37,302 nt of DNA from Flavobacteriaceae bacterium (GTDB taxonomy: Bacteria; Bacteroidota; Bacteroidia; Flavobacteriales; Flavobacteriaceae). The translations under genes were made by a program, and so were the position numbers. The notes below the pieces were generated by a model. The model was given only the letters and a program-made list of their open reading frames with translations. It made no database searches and had not been told where the DNA came from. The stretch is taken from the NCBI GenBank assembly GCA_026988075.1, contig JALSLZ010000176.1, positions 1 through 37,302 on the forward strand, given 5' to 3'. Positions 1-6,797 of the stretch are shown here, one piece after another; positions within the stretch are counted from its first letter, which is position 1, and the number at the start of each line of letters is the position of its first letter.

Positions 1-216
1 TTCTGCAGCAATTTTGTAAACAGACCAAGAAGCTCCGTTTAATTCAACCTCAGTTGAATCTCCATTTTCATCAGTAACTGTTACGGTATCTCCATTATGA
101 CAATATTCGGTTGTTACGCCATCAATAGTACAATCAAAACAAGAAGTTTCTTCATCTTCATTACAACTTGTAAAAGTTAGTAAACTTACTACAATAATAA
201 GTAAATAAAATTTCAT
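1..216 (-). CDS. Putative lipoprotein, truncated by window edge
   Basis: An ATG at 216 on the minus strand opens a frame that runs off the left edge after 72 codons, so the C-terminus is missing. The first 18 residues form a lipoprotein signal: Met-Lys, a hydrophobic core, then Thr-Ser-Cys at 16-18 followed by Asn-Glu-Asp-Glu-Glu. Acidic residues after the lipidated Cys are common in Bacteroidota lipoproteins, some of them surface exposed. The mature part has further Cys residues (26, 29, 39) and an acidic Val/Thr/Asp-rich stretch. I do not recognise a family. A TAnnTTTG box lies 18 bases upstream of the start and supports it. It is transcribed leftward, separated by 48 bases from the end of the ABC transporter gene. 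Confidence 0.75.
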   Translation of the reverse strand, partial: MKFYLLIIVVSLLTFTSCNEDEETSCFDCTIDGVTTEYCHNGDTVTVTDENGDSTEVELNGASWSVYKIAAE

Positions 217-233
217 TTTAATATTATTTTTTG

Positions 234-241
234 CAAAGATA
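234..241 (-). promoter_or_regulatory. -7 promoter box of the truncated lipoprotein gene
   Basis: The minus strand reads TATCTTTG, a full match to the Bacteroidota -7 consensus TAnnTTTG, ending 18 bases before the ATG at 216. No clear -33 TTG was found at the usual spacing. Confidence 0.5.
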
Positions 242-264
242 TAATAAAAAACGACCTTACATTA

Positions 265-1044
265 CTAATAATCAAATAAAAATTGATTTGTTTTTTTATT
301 GAATGTAATATTATTAGATGTAAATATTTTTTGAATCTCGTTATTAGCTATTAATTTTTCTTTACTACCTTGAATAAAACTATTTTTGTTCATAAGCCAT
401 AAGTCGTTAGCGGTTTGTATGGCTAACTGCAATTCGTGTGAAGAAATAATAATTGTTTTATTTTTATTGACAACCAAGTCTTTTAAAAGTTTGAAAATTT
501 CGACTTTGTTAATAATATCTAAATGTGCTGTTGGTTCATCTAATAAAATAATGTCAGTATCTTGAGCTAAAGCTCTTGCAATCATTACTTTTTGATACTG
601 ACCATCGCTCAATTCGTCTATTTTGTCATGTAATACATGATTTATATTTACAATACTTGCGGCTTCTTTTATTATATCTTTATCATTACTGCTTAATGTA
701 CCAATCCAATTGGTGTACACTTGTCGTCCAAGGGCAATTACTTCGTAAACTGTTAAATTGCTCGATGGTATTTTTTCTGTTAAAACAAGACTTATTTTTT
801 TTGAAAATTCAGTAGCTTTATAGTCATCAATATTTTTACCGAAAATTGCTATTTTACCTTTTAAATATGGTTGAACTTTTGATATTGTTCGCAGTAAGGT
901 AGATTTTCCTATTCCGTTTATACCTATTAAAGCAATTAATTTGGGTTTATTAATTGAAACATTAATTTGCTTAGCAACAAGAGTTTCCTTTTTTTTCGAA
1001 GTATAGCCTATGCTTAAATTTTCTATATGTAAAATTTTAGTCAC
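265..1044 (-). CDS. FecE-family ABC transporter ATP-binding protein
   Basis: This is the cytoplasmic ATPase of a type II ABC importer of the iron-siderophore/haem/cobalamin class. Visible motifs are Walker A GINGIGKST at 41-49, signature LSDGQ at 145-149, Walker B ILLDEP near 167-171 and the H-loop His at 203. At 259 residues it has the normal FecE length. The start is GTG, immediately after the TAA of the upstream permease and in the same frame, so no ATG further upstream is possible and translation is probably coupled. No periplasmic binding protein gene is present in the window. The substrate (ferric siderophore, haem or corrinoid) cannot be told from sequence alone. Confidence 0.9.
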   Translation of the reverse strand: MTKILHIENLSIGYTSKKKETLVAKQINVSINKPKLIALIGINGIGKSTLLRTISKVQPYLKGKIAIFGKNIDDYKATEFSKKISLVLTEKIPSSNLTVYEVIALGRQVYTNWIGTLSSNDKDIIKEAASIVNINHVLHDKIDELSDGQYQKVMIARALAQDTDIILLDEPTAHLDIINKVEIFKLLKDLVVNKNKTIIISSHELQLAIQTANDLWLMNKNSFIQGSKEKLIANNEIQKIFTSNNITFNKKTNQFLFDY

Positions 1045-2130
1045 TTATAAAACAATTTTAGATTTTCTAATTAATAGCCAAATCACAATTGGCGCTCCAA
1101 AAAACGATGTTATTGCGTTGATTGGTAAAGTAAATGCACTATTTGGTAATTGAGCAATTATATCGCTAAATAACATTACAATAGCACCAATTATAGCAGT
1201 TGCAGGTAGTAATGTTTTATGATTAGAACTATTAAAAACCAATTTAGCTAAATGCGGAACTGCCAAACCAACAAATGCTATTGGTCCTGAAAATGCAGTA
1301 ATAACACCTGTTAACATTGCCGTAATAAATAATGTGATGTTTCTTGTTTTTTTTATGTTTACACCTAAACTTTGTGCATAATTTTCTCCAAGTAATAATG
1401 AATTAAGAGGTTTAATAATAAAAATAATCGAGCTAATTGCAATAATATAAACAATAAAGAAAAGAGTTAATTCATTCCAACTTAAGTTGCCCAAATTACC
1501 AAAGCTCCAAAACATGTATTGTTGTAATTCTTCTGCCGAACTAAAATAAGCTAAAATGCTTATAATTGCAGTTGTTAAGCTACCAAACATTAAGCCAATT
1601 ATTAAAATTGACATGGTGTTTTTAACTTTTTGAGCCACAATCATTACTGCTAACAAAACTGAGAACGCACCAAAACTCGATGCTATTGCTGTGCTATAAT
1701 TAGAAACTGCAAACGCAGAAAAACCAAAAAGTGAAGATCCTAAAATTAAAATGGCAACACCTAAACTGGCTCCTGAACTAATACCTAAAACAAATGGACC
1801 AGCTAACGGATTTCTAAATAACGTTTGCATTAACAAACCACTAACAGACAAGCCACTACCAACCATAATTGCAGTCAGTGCTTTTGGCACTCGAAGATTC
1901 AATATAATAAACTTAAAATTACTTGTTACATCATTACCAGTTAAAATCATAAACACCTCTTTAAAAGGAATTGAAACAGATCCTAAACTAATGTTTAGCA
2001 TTACAAAAAAAAGTAGCGCTATAATTAGTATACTAAATTGGAATGTATATTTGGTTTTATTCAAAATGTAATTTTTAATACAAATTTCACTATCTTTAGT
2101 TTTAAAAAAATCAAAATTTAAAGCCAACAC
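1045..2130 (-). CDS. FecCD-family ABC transporter permease
   Basis: This is the inner-membrane permease that pairs with the downstream FecE-type ATPase. It is hydrophobic throughout, with about ten expected membrane helices and an N-terminal cytoplasmic stretch of about 30 residues. Family hallmarks are RNPLAGPFVLGISSGASLG near the second helix and GPIAFVGLAVPHLAK in the C-terminal third. Its 361 residues are slightly longer than the usual 330-350. The ATG at 2130 lies inside the end of the upstream barrel-protein gene, a 20-base overlap that suggests coupled translation. Likely cargo is a chelated metal or cofactor, inferred from the family only. Confidence 0.9.
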   Translation of the reverse strand: MLALNFDFFKTKDSEICIKNYILNKTKYTFQFSILIIALLFFVMLNISLGSVSIPFKEVFMILTGNDVTSNFKFIILNLRVPKALTAIMVGSGLSVSGLLMQTLFRNPLAGPFVLGISSGASLGVAILILGSSLFGFSAFAVSNYSTAIASSFGAFSVLLAVMIVAQKVKNTMSILIIGLMFGSLTTAIISILAYFSSAEELQQYMFWSFGNLGNLSWNELTLFFIVYIIAISSIIFIIKPLNSLLLGENYAQSLGVNIKKTRNITLFITAMLTGVITAFSGPIAFVGLAVPHLAKLVFNSSNHKTLLPATAIIGAIVMLFSDIIAQLPNSAFTLPINAITSFFGAPIVIWLLIRKSKIVL

Positions 2131-2683
2131 CTAATTGAAATCCGATTTTTGTCAATTTTTGATTATCTTCGTCCATGATAATACGAATATTAGTGTGTTT
2201 TTTAAAATTGGGAATTACATAAATAAAATATTTTTTAAAATCATATCGTCCGCCAATACCAATATTATAGCCAATTCCAGTTTGCGTAGCAATTAAACTA
2301 TTTGCACTACTTTGTACATAATATATTAAACCGCCATTGACAAAAAAGTATTTACCAAAATTATAGTTAATAAAAATAGGTATAGTAACCATCTGAAAAA
2401 TTTCTTTAATAACAATAGGATTTGGTATTATGTTTAAATGTGATAATAAATCAGCTTGTTGATAATCTAACCCAGTTTCAAAATATAGATTATTTTTTAT
2501 TTTTCTTAAATATTTTACACCAACCTCTCTAAAATTTGAAAATTGATATGATGGTTTTCCATCTAAATCGTTATTTACAAAACCTCCACCTGAAAACTCA
2601 TAATAAGTACGAAATTCATTTGAATTTTGTGAATAACTAACCAGTATCATTGATGCAAAGCCTATTAAAAATACTAATTTCAT
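2111..2683 (-). CDS. Small outer-membrane beta-barrel-like protein
   Basis: A 190-residue protein with a Sec signal peptide (residues 1 to about 19, ending Val-Ser-Tyr-Ser-Gln). The mature part is rich in alternating aromatic/polar strands with many Gly, Tyr and Phe, and it ends in an amphipathic strand finishing with Phe (GVGFKF). This resembles the OmpW/PorT-like eight-stranded barrels frequent in Bacteroidota. The specific function is unknown. It starts 16 bases after the hutU stop and overlaps the FecCD permease start, so it probably shares a transcript with the transporter. A role in outer-membrane passage of the same cargo is possible but is inference from position. Confidence 0.65.
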   Translation of the reverse strand: MKLVFLIGFASMILVSYSQNSNEFRTYYEFSGGGFVNNDLDGKPSYQFSNFREVGVKYLRKIKNNLYFETGLDYQQADLLSHLNIIPNPIVIKEIFQMVTIPIFINYNFGKYFFVNGGLIYYVQSSANSLIATQTGIGYNIGIGGRYDFKKYFIYVIPNFKKHTNIRIIMDEDNQKLTKIGFQLGVGFKF

Positions 2684-2699
2684 AATATTATTTTTATAA

Positions 2700-4697
2700 T
2701 TAAAACAAATTCTCTAACAAACCATCATCTACTATATTTGGTAAAGTGATTTTTAAACTTGGCGTTCTTTCCATTTCTCTTTTTATAGCAAATATAGCTT
2801 CATTATTTCTTGCCCAAGACCTACGAGCTATTCCGTTATTTACATCATAAAAAAGCATTTTTTTGAGTCTATTTTCTGCTTCTATTGTTCCGTCAAGCAA
2901 CATGCCAAAACCGCCATTAATAACTTCGCCCCAACCAACGCCACCACCATTATGGATAGAAACCCAAGTTGCGCCCCTAAAACTATCGCCAATTACATTT
3001 TGAATTGCCATATCTGCAGTAAATTTACTTCCATCATAAATATTCGAAGTTTCTCTATATGGCGAATCTGTTCCGCTAACATCATGATGATCTCTACCTA
3101 AAACAACAACGCCTATTTCTTTATTTTTAATAGCATCGTTAAATGCTTTGGCTATTTTTGCTCTTCCTTCTGCATCGGCATAAAGAATACGTGCTTGCGA
3201 ACCAACCACTAAATTATTATTTTTTGCTTCTCTAATCCAGGTTATATTATCTTGCATTTGCAACTGAATTTCTTTAGGCGATTTTTCCATTATTTCTTGT
3301 AAAACATCGCCTGCAATTTTATCTGTTTTATCTAAATCTTTAGGATTTCCAGAAGCGCAAACCCAACGAAAAGGACCAAAGCCATAATCAAAACACATTG
3401 GTCCTAAAATATCTTGCACATAAGATGGATACTTAAAATCAATCTTATTTTCTGCCATTACATCTGCACCTGCACGAGAAGCTTCTAATAAAAAAGCATT
3501 TCCGTAATCAAAAAAGTACGTTCCTTTAGCGGTGTGTTTATTGACTGCCTTTGCATGACGACGAAGCGATTCTTGCACCTTAACTTTAAACAAATCAGGC
3601 TCATTACGTATTAAACGATTCGCTTCTTCATAAGCTGTATCTACAGGATAATAACCGCCAGTCCAAGGAATATGCAATGACGTTTGATCTGATGCAACAT
3701 GAATAAAAATATTTTGTTTATCAAATTCTTCCCAAACATCAACAATATTTCCAATATAAGCAATTGATATCGTTTCATTATTTTTTTGTGCCTTTTTTAC
3801 ACGAGTTACTAAATTTTCTAAGGTTTCTACCAAAACATCTACCCAACCTTGCTCGTGCCTTTTTCTGGCTGCTTTTTCGTTTACTTCGGCTGCAACAGTT
3901 ATGCAACCAACAATATTACCTGCTTTTGGCTGTGCGCCACTCATACCGCCTAAACCAGAGGTTAAAAATATTTTTCCTTTAGGAGTTTCATTTTCCTTTA
4001 AAATATTTCTAAAAGCATTCATTACTGTAATTGTTGTTCCATGAACAATTCCTTGTGGACCAATATACATAAAAGAACCAGCAGTCATTTGACCATAAGA
4101 TGTAACGCCAATAGCATTGTATTTTTCCCAATCATCAGGTTGCGAATGGTTTGGTATCATCATGCCATTGGTAACGACAACTCTTGGTGCTTCTTTTGAC
4201 GAAGGAAATAAACCCATTGGGTGACCAGAATACATATTTAAAGTCTGCTCATTAGTCATTGTTGCCAAATATTGCATTGTTAGTAAATACTGCGCCCAAT
4301 TTTGAAATACAGCTCCATTACCACCGTAAGTGATTAATTCTTCTGGATGTTGTGCTACTGCAGGATTTAGATTGTTCTGAATCATTAACATTATAGAAGC
4401 TGCTTGTTGTGATATTGCAGGATATTCAGAAATTGGTCTTGCGTAAAAGGCGTAATTTGGTTTAAAGCGATACATGTATATTCTACCAAAGTCATTTAAT
4501 TCTTGTGCGAATTCAACTGCTAATTCTTTATGCCATTTCGTTGAAAAATATCGCAAAGCATTTCTAATTGCCAATTTTTTTTCATCTTTTGACAAAATAT
4601 CTTTTCGCTTAGGAGCTCTATTTACATCTTTAGAATACACTCTTTTTTGAGGTAATTTATCAGGTATTCCTTGAAGGATTTGTTGTTTAAAGGTCAT
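2700..4697 (-). CDS. hutU: Urocanate hydratase (urocanase)
   Basis: The enzyme converts urocanate to 4-imidazolone-5-propionate with tightly bound NAD+, the second step of histidine degradation in the cytoplasm. Recognisable segments are TYGGNGAVFQNWAQY (123-137), the Gly-rich SGLGGMSGAQPKAG (247-260) and GPMCFDYGFGPFRWVCASG (432-450), where Cys435 aligns with the conserved active-site-region Cys. At 665 residues it belongs to the long form shared by many Bacteroidota and animals rather than the roughly 555-residue proteobacterial form. It lies 130 bases downstream of hutH on the same strand. hutI and the last pathway steps are not in this window. Confidence 0.96.
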   Translation of the reverse strand: MTFKQQILQGIPDKLPQKRVYSKDVNRAPKRKDILSKDEKKLAIRNALRYFSTKWHKELAVEFAQELNDFGRIYMYRFKPNYAFYARPISEYPAISQQAASIMLMIQNNLNPAVAQHPEELITYGGNGAVFQNWAQYLLTMQYLATMTNEQTLNMYSGHPMGLFPSSKEAPRVVVTNGMMIPNHSQPDDWEKYNAIGVTSYGQMTAGSFMYIGPQGIVHGTTITVMNAFRNILKENETPKGKIFLTSGLGGMSGAQPKAGNIVGCITVAAEVNEKAARKRHEQGWVDVLVETLENLVTRVKKAQKNNETISIAYIGNIVDVWEEFDKQNIFIHVASDQTSLHIPWTGGYYPVDTAYEEANRLIRNEPDLFKVKVQESLRRHAKAVNKHTAKGTYFFDYGNAFLLEASRAGADVMAENKIDFKYPSYVQDILGPMCFDYGFGPFRWVCASGNPKDLDKTDKIAGDVLQEIMEKSPKEIQLQMQDNITWIREAKNNNLVVGSQARILYADAEGRAKIAKAFNDAIKNKEIGVVVLGRDHHDVSGTDSPYRETSNIYDGSKFTADMAIQNVIGDSFRGATWVSIHNGGGVGWGEVINGGFGMLLDGTIEAENRLKKMLFYDVNNGIARRSWARNNEAIFAIKREMERTPSLKITLPNIVDDGLLENLF

Positions 4698-4779
4698 GTT
4701 TTCAATAATTGTTGGTTAACCAAAAGTGGTTTATGAGTAATCATTATAATAAAATCAAAAGAACGAAGTAACGAGAAGA

Positions 4780-4807
4780 ATGACCATAAATCAAAATATT
4801 TGGTCAT
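4780..4807. repeat. Inverted repeat in the hutH-hutU gap
   Basis: ATGACCA at 4780-4786 is matched by TGGTCAT at 4801-4807, giving a 7-bp perfect stem around a 14-base AT-rich loop, 20 bases after the hutH stop. There is no T-run long enough for a strong terminator, so it may be an mRNA processing or attenuation hairpin between hutH and hutU. Confidence 0.4.
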
Positions 4808-4827
4808 CACTCACAATAACCTTGACT

Positions 4828-6318
4828 TTATTTTACCAAAAATGCTCTTTCTTTTACCAAATTAATCATATTATTTATATCGTCTTTTAAAATTCTATCT
4901 TCTTCTAATTTTTTCACTTTTTTACGGATAATTGCAAAATTCAGCTCTAATATATCTGACAATCTATTTGGTCTTCTAAACTCAATCGCCTGTGCGGCAT
5001 ACATTAATTCAATAGCTAAAATTTTTTCTAAATTACCTAATATTTGGTTGAATTTTCTACCTGAAATACTTCCCATAGAAACATGATCTTCTTGACCTAA
5101 AGAGGTAGGAATACTATCTGCTGAAGGCGGAAAACAAAGCGATTTGTTTTCAGTTACTAAAGCAGCTGTTGTGTATTGAGGTATCATAAAACCTGAATTT
5201 AAACCACCTTTATCGGTTAACAATCTTGGCAAACCAAATTTACCTTCTAATAGCAAATAACATCTTCTATCTGAAATATTACCTAATTCAGCAGTAGCTA
5301 AAGAGGCATAATCTAATGCCATTGCCAATGGCTGCCCATGAAAATTACCACCAGAAATAGCTTGAGTTTCACTTAATATTATCGGGTTATCGGTAACGGA
5401 ATTCATTTCAATTACTGCTAATTTATTTAAATGATAATAGGCATTTCTTGATGCACCATGCACTTGTGGAATACATCGCATAGAATATGGATCTTGTACT
5501 CTAGAGCAAGAGCCATGCGATTGCATGTTTTCAGAATTTTTAAATAACATTCGCATGCGTTTAGCAACTTTTACAGTTCCTTTATAAGCTCTTACTTGAT
5601 GTAACTCTTTTATGAAAGGCGAAGTACTACCTTGATAACCTTCAATACTCATAGCACCAGATAAATCGACTAAATTTAATAAATAGTTCATACTATCTAA
5701 GCCTTTTATTGCATGAGCCAAAATAAATTGCGTTCCGTTAATTAAGGCTAAACCTTCTTTTGCTTGTAAAATAATAGGTTTAAGATTGTGTTTTCTTAAA
5801 ATTTCTTTTGCTGGAATGATTTGATTATCAATCCAAAATTCGCCTTCTCCTAAAAGAGGTAAAAACAAATGAGAAAGTGGCGCTAAATCTCCCGAAGCAC
5901 CAACAGATCCTTGTTTCGGAACAACTGGCAATAAATCATTATCTATAAAGAACAAAATACGCTCAATTACACTTAATCGTATACCCGAAAAACCTTGCGA
6001 TAAAGCATGTACTTTTAAAATCATCATCATTTTAGACAATTCTTTATCGATTGGCTTTCCAACTCCAACAGCATGTGTAATTAATAAATTTTCTTGTAAT
6101 TTATTGGTTTCTTCTGGTGTAATTTGCACATCACATAAAGGTCCGAAACCTGTATTAATACCATAAACAGCTTTAGATCCACTTGCCATAATCTCAACTT
6201 TCTTTCTACAATCAGAAATTTTTTTAATCGCTTCGTTAGTCAATTCAGCTTTAAGCTTACCATTTAAAATGGAAATTATTTTTTTTACTGTTAATTTATC
6301 AATTCCGTATTTAAACAT
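4828..6318 (-). CDS. hutH: Histidine ammonia-lyase
   Basis: The enzyme deaminates L-histidine to urocanate and ammonia, the first committed step of histidine catabolism. The MIO prosthetic group forms from Ala-Ser-Gly at 141-143 within GSVGASGDLAPLSH. The catalytic Tyr of the N-terminal loop is Tyr52 in VYGINTGFGPL. NSVTDNPI and GGNFHGQ further on are also typical of the family. Its 496 residues match the expected length. It is the first gene of the leftward hutH-hutU pair, with a TAnnTTTG box 18 bases upstream of the ATG. The terminator of the dodecin gene lies just upstream, so hutH begins its own transcript. Confidence 0.96.
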   Translation of the reverse strand: MFKYGIDKLTVKKIISILNGKLKAELTNEAIKKISDCRKKVEIMASGSKAVYGINTGFGPLCDVQITPEETNKLQENLLITHAVGVGKPIDKELSKMMMILKVHALSQGFSGIRLSVIERILFFIDNDLLPVVPKQGSVGASGDLAPLSHLFLPLLGEGEFWIDNQIIPAKEILRKHNLKPIILQAKEGLALINGTQFILAHAIKGLDSMNYLLNLVDLSGAMSIEGYQGSTSPFIKELHQVRAYKGTVKVAKRMRMLFKNSENMQSHGSCSRVQDPYSMRCIPQVHGASRNAYYHLNKLAVIEMNSVTDNPIILSETQAISGGNFHGQPLAMALDYASLATAELGNISDRRCYLLLEGKFGLPRLLTDKGGLNSGFMIPQYTTAALVTENKSLCFPPSADSIPTSLGQEDHVSMGSISGRKFNQILGNLEKILAIELMYAAQAIEFRRPNRLSDILELNFAIIRKKVKKLEEDRILKDDINNMINLVKERAFLVK

Positions 6319-6336
6319 GTTCTTTTTTAGTTTTTA

Positions 6337-6344
6337 CAAATATA
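6337..6344 (-). promoter_or_regulatory. -7 promoter box of hutH
   Basis: The minus strand reads TATATTTG (consensus TAnnTTTG), predicting a short 5' leader of about 15 bases before the hutH ATG at 6318. No clear -33 element was seen. Confidence 0.5.
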
Positions 6345-6414
6345 AGGTTTCTTAAAAGATTGAAAAATTAAATTATTCAAATTTTAAGAATGATAGTAAT
6401 TGGTCTAAAATAAA

Positions 6415-6443
6415 AAAAATCGCTTAATAAATAAGCGATTTTT
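6415..6443 (-). terminator. Rho-independent terminator of the dodecin gene
   Basis: A perfect 12-bp stem (6415-6426 with 6432-6443) with a 5-base loop, flanked by A-runs on the left and T-runs on the right, so it could work in both directions. It lies 24 bases past the dodecin-like stop and upstream of hutH. Confidence 0.85.
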
Positions 6444-6467
6444 TATACTCTGTACTATTTGTTTGTG

Positions 6468-6668
6468 TTATTTTACTTCAAAAGTAATTTTAACATTTAC
6501 TCTATATTCTGCAACATCATTGTCTTTAATTACAACACTTTGAGATTGCACAAATGCAGATTTCATATGTTTTACACTTTTACTTGCATGTTTAACTGCT
6601 TTTCTTGTAGCTTCTTCCCAACTTGTATCAGAATTAGCCATTACTTCAATAACTTTCATTACTGCCAT
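6468..6668 (-). CDS. Dodecin-family small protein
   Basis: A 66-residue protein with the dodecin layout: KVIEVMANSDTSWEEA at the start, a central amphipathic helix, and the closing strand EYRVNVKITFEV. Dodecins are dodecameric hollow shells that store or buffer flavins. The position that in halobacterial and Thermus dodecins carries the flavin-stacking Trp (in a V/D-W-A/F-E segment) is occupied here by KSAF, so the Trp is absent. Flavin binding is therefore uncertain and the ligand may differ. It is divergent from the phosphate transporter gene across 129 bases and monocistronic, with its own terminator. Confidence 0.88.
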   Translation of the reverse strand: MAVMKVIEVMANSDTSWEEATRKAVKHASKSVKHMKSAFVQSQSVVIKDNDVAEYRVNVKITFEVK

Positions 6669-6699
6669 CTTTTTTCAATTTTATAGGTTAATATTTATG

Positions 6700-6715
6700 A
6701 CTGTAAATATACAGT
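6700..6715. promoter_or_regulatory. Candidate operator palindrome between divergent genes
   Basis: ACTGTA at 6700-6705 and TACAGT at 6710-6715 form a perfect inverted repeat with a 4-base spacer, 32 bases upstream of the dodecin start and 83 bases upstream of the phosphate transporter. The shape fits a dimeric regulator site, but the regulator is unknown. Confidence 0.35.
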
Positions 6716-6797
6716 ATATTTTTATTAATACAAAAAAAGTAACATTAAATTAACATTGTTTTTATTAACTTCGCAGTATAATCAAAAACCAAACTAA

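Noticed and set aside
6459-6686. Plus-strand frame opposite the dodecin gene
   Set aside because: It mirrors the dodecin gene, is rich in Cys, Phe and Tyr as antisense frames of AT-rich genes often are, and matches no family.
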